A stretch of DNA of 64,000 nucleotides from JAOAPG01 sp963791575 (GTDB taxonomy: Bacteria; Acidobacteriota; Terriglobia; Terriglobales; Acidobacteriaceae), in NCBI GenBank assembly GCA_963791575.1, contig CAWBSY010000018.1, forward strand, positions 72,284-136,283, written 5' to 3'. Below, piece by piece: positions 49,016 through 58,181 of this stretch (its first letter is position 1; the number at the start of each line of letters is the position of its first letter). Below the pieces are notes generated by a model. That model ran no database searches, was not told where the DNA came from, and saw only the letters and a list, made by a program, of their open reading frames with translations. Position numbers and translations under genes: made by a program.

Positions 49016-49209
49016 TTATCCCAAGTGCGGAAGCAGTTGGGACACGAGAATCGGCTTATCGGGCGCGGAGAGAGTGACTGCCTGCTCGTACTCTTGATAA
49101 ACCTTGACATCTTGGTAAGCGCCATTATCCGGACTGCGATGAACGATCAATAACCGGTCCGGTAGGTTGATGTCCCAGTATTCTCGATATTCTGGACTCT
49201 GACCGGCCT
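49016..49209 (-). pseudogene. Uma2/DUF820 endonuclease-family C-terminal fragment
   Basis: A 64-codon remnant ending at 49016: EYREYWDINLPDRLLIVHRS, then YQDVKVYQEYEQAVTLSAPDK and ILVSQLLPHLG. The V/EYWDINLP...Y.DV..Y pattern is the C-terminal half of the PD-(D/E)XK fold in Uma2 proteins (about 190 residues). The upstream half is absent, with a stop in frame near 49,209 before the PhyH gene. Either a deletion, or an indel that breaks the frame too far for me to follow. Confidence 0.6.
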
Positions 49210-49264
49210 AGATGTAAGTGAATTGCCACCGTGACGTCTCCCTGGTACGCTCGCCAACGGTGGC

Positions 49265-50003
49265 TCATGCGACCAGGGGCTGCCCACGGAGGAGGGGGCG
49301 CTGAGCTACGTATTCGCCGTTTTGCTTCGTGTCGGCAGGCATATAGTGCATCACCCAGGCACGACGCTGCCGTGGAGTATGATTGGGCCTGGTCATGTGG
49401 AGCGTACGACAATGATGGATCATGGCCGATCCCGCACGAAGCGGGACAGAAACAGCCAGCGTCTCATCTGCGTTGGCTTTGAGTTGGGCCACGTACTGTC
49501 CAGCGCGCTGATGACCGACCTCACCCGCCCGATGGCTGCCGGGAATGACCCACATACACCCGTTCTCTTCGTCCGCATCATCGAGTGCGATCCACATACT
49601 CATGGCCGCGGCGGGTTCGAGACGCCAGTAGCCGTTGTCCTGATGCCAGGGTACAATATCGCCGTGCAGCGCGGGCTTGAAAGAGAGCCTGGTCATGATA
49701 GAGCCGGATGTTGGGATGGCCCATCAGTCCCTCGATGATGTCGAGCAGTTCCTCTTTATGGAGCACTTGTTCAAAAATGCTGTCGAGCCGCCACATATCG
49801 ATGATCTGCAAGACCGCGCCTTTCGATACATCTTCGCCTTCCCGCTTGCCCAGATTGCGATAGGAAGCCGGTTTGTCCGTCGCTCCGAAGATCCGGTCAT
49901 AAGCGACACGGGCAGTCTCCAACTCTGCCGGTGTCAGCGCCGGGCCGACGTTGAGATATCCGTTCTTCTTGAAGAATGCAATCTGTTCTTGGGTTGGTTT
50001 CAT
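49265..50003 (-). CDS. Phytanoyl-CoA dioxygenase (PhyH) family protein (one frameshift)
   Basis: About 245 residues. Starts MKPTQEQIAFFKKNGYLNVGP. After the indel near 49680, FKPALHGDIVPWHQDNGYW has the H-x-D metal pair (HQD). The second His is in HHCRTLHMTRPN, with the 2-oxoglutarate-binding Arg just after. ALDDADEENGCMWVIPGSHRAGEVG is the beta-barrel core. An Fe(II)/2-oxoglutarate hydroxylase; substrate unknown. A second, distinct PhyH gene lies at 56552. Confidence 0.85.
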
Positions 50004-50254
50004 GTTTCTGTGTCTCCTTGCGGTGCAACCATAGTTATCCCATTTCGGTCCACCGTCTTTTCTTTAGAACTGGCACTATTTCCTCTTCTGCCACCAACCC
50101 CTTGCATCACTTCGCTGTGCCGTTCGCCAACCTTCGTTCCAACGCCAACGTATCCCCTACAGAAGTCGTGCAGCGATGACCTCGCTGCCTTGCCACGGAC
50201 TCACGGATAGGAGCAGGCCCCGCCGTGGCCCGCGGAGGGAAAGGATCCGGTTCC

Positions 50255-51412
50255 ATGCTCGCGATGAATTTCCGGGGGCCGCAGCGGGTCCGCATCGACC
50301 ACAAGCCGATGCCCGAGATCCTGCATCCCCAGGACGCCATCGTCCGGGTCACGCGCTCCTGCATCTGCGGGTCCGACCTGCACCTGTACAACGGGTCCGT
50401 GCCGGACACCCGCGTGGGGATGACGTTCGGCCACGAGTTCACCGGCGTGGTGGAGCAGGTCGGCGCCGGAGGTGCAGAAGCTGAAGGTCGGCGACCACGT
50501 CCTGGTGCCCTTCAACATCGCCTGCGGGAAGTGTGTCTTCTGCCAGCAGGAGCTTTACGGCAACTGCCACGAGTCCAATCCCGAGGCCACGGCGGTCGGC
50601 GGCATCTTCGGCTACTCGCACACCGCGGGCGGCTACGACGGGGGGCAGGCGGAATACGTGCGCGTGCCCTATGCCGACGTGGGCCCGACGGTCATCCCGG
50701 AAGGGATGGACCCGGACGATGCCGTGATGCTCACCGACGTGGTGCCGACCGGGTACCAGGCCGCCGAGATGGGCGGCATCCAGCCCGGCGACACGGTCGT
50801 GGTGTTCGGGGCCGGCCCGGTGGGCATCATGGCGGCCCGGTGCGCCTGGCTCTTCGGCGCGGGGCGGGTCATCATGATCGATCAGGTGGACTACCGCCTC
50901 GAGTTCGCCAGGAACTACGCGCCCTGCGAGGCCTACAACTTCCAGTCGCTGGGCGACCCGGTGCTGTTCCTGAAGAGGACGACCGACTGGCTGGGCGCGG
51001 ACGTCTGCATCGACGCCGTGGGGGCGGAAGCCAACGGCAGCCCGATGCAGAACGTCCTCGGCCGGAGGCTGAAGATGGTGGGCGGGGCGGCCACGGCGCT
51101 GCACTGGGCGATCAACTCCGTGAAGAAGGGCGGGATCGTCTCCATCGTCGGCGTGTACGGCCCGATCGACACCCTGGTGCCGATCGGCAACGTGGTGAAC
51201 AAGGGCCTCACCATCCGCGCGAACCAGGCCTCGGTGAAGCGGCTGCTGCCGCGCCTGATCGAGCACGTGCAGAACGGCGTCCTCGATCCCGAAGGCGCTG
51301 ATCACGCACCGCATCCCGCTGGAGTACGTGTCGGACGCGCTACCGGATCTTTTCGGCCAAGCTCGACGACTGCATCAAGCCGGTGCTGCTCCCGCCCTCG
51401 GCCCGAAGCTAG
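50255..51412 (+). CDS. Zinc-dependent alcohol/formaldehyde dehydrogenase, GC-rich
   Basis: About 385 residues with two frameshifts (near 50470 and 51290). VTRSCICGSDLHLYNGSVPD contains catalytic Cys, GHEFTGVV the His/Glu, and NIACGKCVFCQQELYGNC the structural zinc Cys quartet. PGDTVVVFGAGPVGIMAARCA is the NAD(P)-binding Rossmann motif; IDAVGAEANGSPMQ follows. The family includes glutathione-independent formaldehyde dehydrogenases. The third codon position is nearly always G or C, unlike the flanks. The end is restored as EYVSDAYRIFSAKLDDCIKP by changing frame near 51,295. Confidence 0.82.
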
Positions 51413-51424
51413 GAAGGAACCGCC

Positions 51425-51937
51425 ATGGAAAATCCTGTAGAAGCAGCCACAAGTCCATCGACCCGCGCAGGTCAAGGGGTGGGGCGTGGACGCCGACCCG
51501 AAGAACGACCCCACCTACCCGATGAAGAAGCGCAACAACGGCGAGCACGCGGGCTACAGTTGGGAGCGTCCGCCGCAGCAGCCGGTCGACCGTGGAGGTC
51601 CTGCACTCCAACGAGCGGCCCAACGTCACGGCCGTCTTCGGGACCTCGACGCCGCCCTCGGGGCTGAGCGGCATGCTCCGCCGCTTCGCGCTTCAGGTAC
51701 AGCGAGTCGAGCTACGGGCACTGGCTGCCGCTGATGCTGGCGGACCGGGTGGGCGTGGTGGAAGGCGTCCTGGAGGACCTCGCGCACGGCCACGTCCCCA
51801 ACATCTTCTCGGAGAACTGGGCTGGAAGGCGGAGTGGAAGCACAACCGGAAAGGCCTGGTCGACGCGGGTTCTGGTCGGCGCGCTCGTCGCCTCGGCCGC
51901 CCTCGCCTACGTCCGCGGCCGAAAGGCCAATGGCTGA
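51425..51937 (+). CDS. Conserved hypothetical protein linked to the alcohol dehydrogenase (frameshifted)
   Basis: About 170 residues across two or three frames, starting MENPVEAA at 51425. Fragments: GWGVDADPKNDPTYPMKKRN, GEHAGYSWERPPQQP, VEVLHSNERPNVTAVFGTS, SESSYGHWLPLMLADRVGVV and a C-terminal helix RVLVGALVASAALAYVRGRK. I recall similar proteins next to zinc alcohol dehydrogenases in GC-rich Proteobacteria, but no function is known. It shares the very high GC of the dehydrogenase and starts 13 nt after its stop. Confidence 0.6.
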
Positions 51938-52093
51938 GCGTCTGAGCAGGCGTCGTATAAGCACAATGTCAACCTGTAAATGGCTTTATCGTACGATTGC
52001 AATTATGCTGACTGCGGCGGCAGCCAGCATTAACACCGCATCGATAAACCTGTCCTCTCCTTCTCTCTTGCCCCAGCCTGTTTGAGCATCTTG

Positions 52094-52600
52094 TTATGCT
52101 TCAACGGTTCGTACATAACATAACAGCTGAAAGATTTCACCCTCGAACTCATGATCGTATGTGCGTCCATCCGGTTTCCAGCCGAGCCGTTCATAGAAGC
52201 GCCTGCCGCGCGCATTATCCCGATATACATATAATTGTGCAGAGACGATGCCGAAATCTCGCATGATATCGGTCGCCTTACTCATCAATGCTTGCCCTAC
52301 GCCCGTACCCCAATACTCTGGCAACACAAAAAGGTAGGTTATGCCTCCAACACCAGCGTCCTTGCACTTCCCGGCTCTTACGAAACCGATGACTTTTTCA
52401 TTGTGCACTGCGACGACAGTTCGATCCTGGTCATCAGATTGAAGTGCACTTTGCCAGCGTTGTGTTCGGTCGCATATAGACATACTGTCCAGATGCGCAG
52501 CAGGCAGAAACTCACGGTATCCAGATTGCTGCGAAACGACTTCGACATTGGCAATGCCAGCTGCATCTTCGACGGTTGCTTCACGATAGCATACGTTCAT
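52094..52600 (-). CDS. GNAT family N-acetyltransferase
   Basis: 168 residues, intact. MNVCYREATVEDAAGIANVEV is strand 1/helix 1; VGGITYLFVLPEYWGTGVGQALM carries motif A with the Gly loop (WGTGVGQA); NARGRRFYERLGWKPDG is motif B. Acetyl-CoA-dependent acylation of an unknown amine. Lies between the GC-rich insert and a toxin-antitoxin area. Confidence 0.88.
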   Translation of the reverse strand: MNVCYREATVEDAAGIANVEVVSQQSGYREFLPAAHLDSMSICDRTQRWQSALQSDDQDRTVVAVHNEKVIGFVRAGKCKDAGVGGITYLFVLPEYWGTGVGQALMSKATDIMRDFGIVSAQLYVYRDNARGRRFYERLGWKPDGRTYDHEFEGEIFQLLCYVRTVEA

Positions 52601-52832
52601 ACGCTCACCATTCTTGACTGAATTGCATAATCGGGGAATTCGTGAGTGGCGAACTCTCTGTCGTCTACGAAGGCCTCTTTGCTAGTTTACCTGTCTCTCG
52701 ATACTCGTCAGTGGTTTCTAGTTTTGCTGCTTCGCGGCTGGCTGAAGCAATGTTGGGTTCGGGCCTCTACACCTTGACTTCATTATAGACTCATGGCAGA
52801 ATATCAGCAATATCGAAATACAGGAGTTCGAC

Positions 52833-53134
52833 CATGAGCCGGCACCATACGGAGACAGGGAAGATAGGCAAGAGAAAATTTCACAATTCCGGCCCTAATG
52901 CGCAAGCGTTTCGGCCTGACGGACGGTTCCCTCGTCATCGCCGAGGAACGTGAAGATGGCATATTGTTGCGGCCTGCCATTGCCACGCCTATAGAAATAT
53001 ATAGTGATGTGCGAACCGCCGAATTCCTCCTGTCGAACGCTGCTGACGCTGCCGATTATGTGGCGGCGCTGCACGAAGTAACGGCAATGGGTCTTGACCC
53101 GGATCGAATTCCCCACCGGAAACCTGCTGCATGA
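52833..53134 (+). CDS. AbrB/VapB-type antitoxin (one frameshift)
   Basis: About 100 residues. The start MSRHHTETGKIGKRKF at 52833 runs into another frame near 52880, after which TIPALMRKRFGLTDGSLVIAEEREDGILLRPA gives a SpoVT/AbrB swapped-hairpin domain. The tail contains EFLLSNAADAADYVAALHEVTAMGLDPDRIPHRKPAA. It overlaps the PIN gene by 4 nt. DNA-binding antitoxin of a vapBC-like module. Confidence 0.78.
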
Positions 53135-53400
53135 TGCGGGTGTTCCTGGACGCAAATGTGCTGTTTTCAGCGGCGTGGAGAGAGGAAAGCGGGACCGGCA
53201 AGCTATGGGAGAAACAAGATGTGCAGCTTGTGACCTCTCCCTATGCGCTGATGGAAGCACAGCGCAATCTTCACCTTAAGAAGCCTGCGGCGGTCGAACG
53301 TCTTTCTAAGTTGGTGAACAAGGTGGAAGTATCTCCATCGACCGCGACATTAAGCGACGATTATGGGCTGCCGGAGAAAGACCGCCCATTATCTGGGCCT
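53131..53400 (+). pseudogene. PIN-domain toxin, 3' end replaced
   Basis: Starts MMRVFLDANVLFSAAWREES with the first PIN Asp, then TSPYALMEAQRNLHLKKP with the middle Glu. It stops matching the family at about GLPEKDRP (53390). The last 40-50 residues, with the C-terminal acidic residues, are absent. What follows is the end of another antitoxin and the start of another PIN gene, so two loci appear joined. Confidence 0.65.
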
Positions 53401-53484
53401 CGGTGCTTTCAAAGGCAAGCTCGGCGGTACGAAATCACTTTTTCAGGAGAAGCAGGCGGAAATTAAGCGAGAGGCACGCCTTTT

Positions 53485-53672
53485 TTGAAATACGTCCTCG
53501 ACGCCTCAGAAATGGTGGCCTATCCGGACTTAAATTCAGGGGCGGGATTTCTCTTCCCGATTGTTTTTATGTGACGCTCGGACAGGAGCTGTCTGCCGAG
53601 GTTGTGACTTCGGATCACGGGGAGCTCAATCAACTTGTCCCTCTCGGCCTCGTCCCTATTACCTTTATCTGA
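53485..53672 (+). pseudogene. Second VapC-like PIN gene, internally deleted
   Basis: Begins KYVLDASEMVAYP (first PIN Asp) after an antitoxin-like tail that includes AFKGKLGG and FQEKQAEIKREA. After a frame change it ends LPDCFYVTLGQELSAEVVTSDHGELNQLVPLGLVPITFI (C-terminal PIN Asp residues; quoted as family-typical end). About 60-70 central residues are missing, so the product is non-functional unless the assembly is wrong. Confidence 0.6.
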
Positions 53673-53767
53673 TAAATCCTCTGGCCACCGCATTCATGTT
53701 ACCAGCAACCGGCTTCCCCTTACCTGTATCCTCGAATTCGTATTTCCATTGAAGAAGTCAGCCATAG

Positions 53768-54471
53768 TCAACCCTTTATTCTAAATAGGCTTACTTCAAA
53801 TCGGTGACAAAGAGACCGCACCCGCATGGGGTCTGCCATGCTGACTTCGTAGAGATCCTTTTGGTACTCGTGGTTTACCGGCTGCGGTATCGTGGCATTC
53901 GGAACGATATTCAACGAACAACAGCAGTCGGGAGCCGTCGCTGCTCCAAACGTTCTCTCCCGTGGAGGTGACAGGAAGCAGGATCTGTTTGGCGCCATCC
54001 GCACGGAACATCCACCGATGCGCGGGACGCCGGGTAAACAGCTTGGTATTCTTCTGAGCAGGTACAAGCATCTCACTTACCGCCACCCATTTACCATCGG
54101 GCGAAAATTGGGCGTCCCGGCATACAGTTCGCTGCCTGCTGCCTGCTTGCTCCGCCAGGAGTTCGTCAGCGCGGTGAGCAGCGTTGTAACGCCGGTATCG
54201 GTGTCGAGGGAGTAGAACGCATCGGGAAATCTGCCGTTCCGCAGCCGCGCCTTGCTGTGGTCCTGCGAGGAATAGATAGTCTGCGATTGTCGAGCCATTG
54301 GACCAGATCGGCGTAGTATTTTACGTCTTTGACACGCCTCGCGTTGGCAATCACCGGATTCTCCCGGCAAATCATCCAGGCGGGCGCGCCAAGAAGTCCT
54401 GCCAGTACAATCGCCACGATGATGGTGGGAAACGGTGTTCTTCGCCCGTTTACTCCAGCGGATCTACTCAT
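53768..54471 (-). CDS. Membrane-anchored beta-propeller-like protein (frameshifted)
   Basis: About 230 residues in three frames. An N-terminal anchor (FPTIIVAIVLAGLLGAPAWMI) is followed by RRVKDVKYYADLVQWLDNRRL, then FPDAFYSLDTDTGVTTLLTAL, GKW-like WVAVSEMLVPAQKNTKLF, FRADGAKQILLPVTSTGENVWSSDGSRLLLF, and a tail ending RSLCHRFEVSLFRIKG. The repeated WD40/TolB-like 'sDGs.l' motifs suggest a small periplasmic beta-propeller. Family uncertain. Confidence 0.5.
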
Positions 54472-54526
54472 TGTCCGCCCGTTTCTTCCCTATATGTCCG
54501 ACTGACAGCGGATCATTCACTCCCGG

Positions 54527-55189
54527 TTGCTTTCATTCCTTCGTACCTCCAATTGGCATCAAAAGGACTCCAGAAGTTTAACGGTCCAGTTCCAGGAGAA
54601 AGATGCCACTTTTAGTCTGCCTTTTAGTGAGCTATCGGACGGCGAAAAATGCTTCTTCATTTGCGCGGTCGTTCTGGCTGCCAATCAAGCGTACGGCCCT
54701 CTTCTGTTTTTTGGACGAGCCGGACAACTACCTGTCTCTATCTGAAGTGAAGCATTTTGTCATGACGCTTCGCCGCTCGTTTCAGGCTGGAGGTCAGTTG
54801 TTGGTCACCTCACACAACCCGGAAGCAGTGCGTGCATTTTCGGATGAGAACACATTTATACTGAGCAGGCGCAGTCATCTGGAACCTACCATAGTTCGCC
54901 TTCTTAGCGAGGCGCACGTCCATGGCGACTTGATCGAAGCGCTAATCCGTTCAGACAGACTATACCCGCCGATCTTATCCATCGCGTCTGTATTCTAGGG
55001 GTACTGTCGGAGCCCGAGGATCTACGGAAATCCAGTCTTGGCACGCTCGAAGCGGTTGGAATCAGTCTTGCCAGAGATTGTCGTGACAAGGCAACAACTA
55101 CGTGGGACCATGTACTACTGCAGCATAACGCGACAGAGCTGGAACGTATGACACCCATCTTAAGACCCATCCTGTTCTCACTCGGATAA
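54527..55189 (+). pseudogene. AAA/ABC-type ATPase fragment lacking Walker A
   Basis: The C-terminal part of a RecF/OLD-like ATPase: FSLPFSELSDGEKCFFICAVV has the ABC signature, PLLFFLDEPDNYLSLSEVKH has Walker B, and LLVTSHNPEAVRAFSDENTF has the H-loop. It is followed, after a shift near 54970, by HRVCILGVLSEPEDLRKS...ELERMTPILRPILFSLG. The N-terminal Walker A is not found upstream, where an oppositely oriented gene begins. A remnant or a chimera edge. Confidence 0.6.
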
Positions 55190-55214
55190 CGTCATTCCAT
55201 ATGGGCCAGTCTAA

Positions 55215-56093
55215 GAGCGTATTGAAAAAGTCTCATGTTGCTAAACGTCGGAGCATGAGATGGGTCATCGCCAGATGAATGAAGGCGACGCTGGTTTTCG
55301 GATGCAACTCGTAGTCCTTCGACAACCGGCGGCAACGTCCTAACCAGGCAAACGTGCGTTCTACCACCCAGCGGCGGGGTAAAACGACAAAACCTTTCAT
55401 GTCATCGGAGCGTTTGACGATCTCAATCGCCCAATCGCGCTGTTCTTTGACCCAGTCGAGGAGCTTTCCGGCGTATCCGCCGTCCGCCCAGATGAGTTTA
55501 AGGCGAGGAAAGCGGTCTTTGCATTCAGCCAGAACCAACTTGGCTCCGTCGCGATCTTGTATATTGGCGGCATGAACCACGGCTTCCAGCAGCAGACCTT
55601 CGGTGTCTACGAGAAGATGTCGCTTGCGTCCTTTAACACGCTTGCCTGCATCATAGCCAATAGTCTCCTCGCTGGACGGCCCCCTTTTTCTGTCGTCTTC
55701 ACGGACTGGCTGTCGAGAACGGCGGCGGAAGGAGTAGGTTCTCGATCCAGCTTGGTTCTGACTTGCTCTCGGAGCGTATCATGGCACTTCTGCCAGGTGC
55801 CGTCATCTCGCCAGAGCCGGAAATAGTGATAGCAGGTCGCTTGCGGTGGCAGATCATGGGGCATCATCTCCCAGGTGCAGCCGGTTCGCAGGACATAGAA
55901 GATGCCATTGATAATGTTGCGAAAGCTGTATTCGCGCGGACGGCCCGTTCTTCCCTTCCGTCTTGGGTTCTGGGAAGAAGGGCTCCATGAGCGCCCATTG
56001 CTCATCGGTTAAGGTCGGTTGGGTAGGCTTTGCTTTTCATGTACAAAGTCTACCCAGACCAGTTTTGAAGTTACTGACTTTTTCTAAACGCTC
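55215..56093 (-). mobile_element. IS5-family insertion sequence
   Basis: Terminal inverted repeats: GAGCGTATTGAAAAAGTC at 55215 and, on the other strand, GAGCGTTTAGAAAAAGTC at 56093 (16 of 18 identical). The flanks are CTAA on the left and TTAA on the right, which fits a 4-bp YTAR-type IS5 target duplication with one mismatch. Length 879 bp. It contains one transposase gene read on the minus strand. Confidence 0.88.
55233..56040 (-). CDS. IS5-family DDE transposase (frameshifted)
   Basis: About 265 residues starting MKSKAYPT at 56040, then TLTDEQWALMEPFFPEPKTEG (another frame), REYSFRNIINGIFYVLRTGCTWEMMPHDLPPQ, and PTPSAAVLDSQSVKTTEKGG with the first catalytic Asp. A shift near 55650 leads to VVHAANIQDRDGAKL, FPRLKLIWADGGYAGKLLDW (second Asp) and PRRWVVERTFAWLGRCRRLSKDYE (catalytic Glu). 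It cuts and joins the IS ends. At least two indels; whether one is a programmed frameshift, as in some IS5 subgroups, cannot be decided. Confidence 0.9.
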
Positions 56094-56189
56094 TTAATGA
56101 AATACGCCCCTCGACAAGGAATTCACAGGCTCGCTTCGATGATACTCTCGCCATTCTGCGGGCCAGTCTGCACTCCCCAGCGCGAGAAC

Positions 56190-56420
56190 TCCCTTCCTTC
56201 CGCTTGCGGGGGACCGAGGGGGTTGAGCTTCCCTCCGCCTGCGGGGGACCGAGGGGGGTCCCCGCAGAACTACCATGATTTAGAGTCTTGAACCTCCCAA
56301 CCCCCCCTGTTACACTACTAAAAATAAAAATTAAGCCCGATTTCAGGGGGTTCCGGTAAATTACCGGAACCCCCTCGCTGCCCAATTCCAGGGGCCTCCG
56401 AAAATTTTTCGGGGCCCCCT
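56190..56420. repeat. Cluster of G-run hairpin repeats
   Basis: Two imperfect copies of a (c)ctgcgggggaccgagggg unit at about 56200-56265, the second able to fold as GCGGGGGACC..GGGGTCCCCGC. A perfect 14-bp palindrome with arms GGGGGTTCCGGTAA/TTACCGGAACCCCC lies at 56346-56374. A related palindrome with a CCGAAAATTTTTCGG core lies at 56390-56420. Both palindromes are followed by CCCTCGCTGCCCAAT. The stretch 56098-56551 holds no gene. These may be short mobile palindromic elements. Confidence 0.6.
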
Positions 56421-56551
56421 CGCTGCCCAATCACGGCACTGCCGAACACCAGCCACCAGTCACCAGCAACCAGTTCCCGCATCCTTTCCGTGTATTCCGC
56501 GTCTTCCGTGGTTCCCATCGCATTCCTTCTGCGCCTTTTCCGCTCAAAATC

Positions 56552-57343
56552 TTATGGCGCGCCATCTCCTGTCAGACGTCGGCATAATCTCTGTGCACGC
56601 GGCGAGAGAGATTCATAAAGCGATTGAGGGAGGATCTCGGCCTCTCTGGCCCGATACCAGGGAGCATAGTAGCCCACGCTCGTCATGGCGCGCGGCAGTC
56701 GTGATTGGTTAGCGGTTCCGCCATGCCAGCAGCGAACGTCCCGTACGATGGCGGATCCCGCCGGCGCGCAGAGGATGCTTTCTCGCATCCAGTTCGGTTC
56801 GTTCTCAAGCGAAGGGATCTCGGCACGAGATCGTTGTGTACCTGGGACAAATCGTATTGCCCCGTTCTCCCTCGTAAAATCCACCATGGGAAAGTTGACG
56901 ACAATGAAGGGAGCCGGAAGATCAAAAGCAGTCACTGATTTCTGCGGGTCCAGGAGAAAATCTCCCATGTCCGAATGGAGGTTCTGAATTTTTGCGCCCG
57001 GCAAGGAGAAGTCGCCACCCGTGCCCATGCAGGTAAAATCTTCCGACTTCCAGACAGCCTCAAAAATCGGCAGGACAGTGGGCAGATCCACCAGCATCGC
57101 CCATTCCGCGTGGTGAAGCTGATCTCCAAATGAGTGGCGCGCATAGCCGCAATTCATCTTCTCGATGCCAGAGGCGTCGCGCTGTTCGGCAACAACCCTG
57201 CCTGCTCCGTCCTGCGCAAAGGCCAGTTGCTCCTGCGTCAGGGCATCGCGAATACAGACAAACCCATCCCGGTGAAATACAACAGCCGCCTCGTCACTCT
57301 CCTCTACGGTATAAAAAGTTACGTCCAGTCTCGCTGATTGCAT
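56552..57343 (-). CDS. Phytanoyl-CoA dioxygenase (PhyH) family protein, second copy
   Basis: About 263 residues from ATG 57343 (GGAGA, 5 nt upstream); intact, unlike most neighbours. ESDEAAVVFHRDGFVCIRDAL is the usual N-terminus. PGAKIQNLHSDMGDFLLDPQ supplies the H-x-D pair, and SAIVRDVRCWHGGTANQSRLPRAM the distal His and the Arg for 2-oxoglutarate. NGAIRFVPGTQRSR is the barrel core. Not closely similar to the PhyH at 49265. Substrate unknown. Confidence 0.88.
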   Translation of the reverse strand: MQSARLDVTFYTVEESDEAAVVFHRDGFVCIRDALTQEQLAFAQDGAGRVVAEQRDASGIEKMNCGYARHSFGDQLHHAEWAMLVDLPTVLPIFEAVWKSEDFTCMGTGGDFSLPGAKIQNLHSDMGDFLLDPQKSVTAFDLPAPFIVVNFPMVDFTRENGAIRFVPGTQRSRAEIPSLENEPNWMRESILCAPAGSAIVRDVRCWHGGTANQSRLPRAMTSVGYYAPWYRAREAEILPQSLYESLSPRAQRLCRRLTGDGAP

Positions 57344-57502
57344 TTCTATCTCCCGGCCGCTGACGATGACGTTGAGCGCAATTTTCGTCCCGCATGCCTG
57401 AATTCTCCGGCCGAAGCGCAACGTCGTGGACCGGAGATCACGCGCGGAACGTTATTGGGCTTGCGGATTAGAATGTGACGCACGGGGTACAATTGTAACG
57501 AC

Positions 57503-58181
57503 ATGTCCACCTCAACCACCGATCTGATTAAAAGTTATTGCGAAACCGCGGAGCGTCTGAATCTTGAGGGCTGCCCGGATGAAGCGCTGGCCGAGGCCGG
57601 CCGTGCGCTCAGCCTGGAGCCGCAGAACCCTCTGGCTCGCTTCCAAACGGCCTATTCGCTCTTTCTACTGGGAAATCTTACTCAAGCAGGAGATGTCCTG
57701 GACGACCTCTGTCTAACTTCGCCCCACTATCCCAACGCGCAATGGCTGCGGGCCGGAGTGCTTCGCCGCCGCCTGGGAGATCACGACGCCAACGTATTTG
57801 ACGCCTACCGCCAGGCGCTCGACTCGGACAGTGCCAACCTCTATATACAATCAGAGATCGCAGATATCCTGCGTTCGCGAGGGGAATACGAGGAGGCGCG
57901 CGCCATGTACCGCCAGCTAGCGTCCCGCGAAGCGTGGGAGGACGAGGCGCTGCGGATTGAAGCCACGTTTCAAGTAGGAGTGGTATCACAGGTGCTTGGT
58001 GAACTCGACGAAGCTCTCGCGGCCTTTCGCACCGTGCTGGAACACGATGCCTGACTATCCGGACGCGCGCGAAATGGTTGAGCTCCTGTCTGTCTCGCCC
58101 GGCAGCGAAGAACCCGGAAGGGGTTACGAACCACGCTCCTCTAAAGCATCATCCGCTCTTTTACTTCCAGATAGCGATTGA
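57503..58181 (+). CDS. TPR-repeat protein (one frameshift near the end)
   Basis: About 225 residues. Four to five TPR-like helix pairs: AERLNLEGCPDEALAEAGRALSLEPQ, ARFQTAYSLFLLGNLTQAGDVLDDL, AQWLRAGVLRRRLGDHDANVFDAYRQAL, and IADILRSRGEYEEARAMYRQLASR. Near 58050 the frame changes and continues DYPDAREMVELLSVSPGSEE to 58181. Its end overlaps the convergent DUF58 gene by 41 nt. Likely a protein-interaction scaffold; no catalytic domain. Confidence 0.75.
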
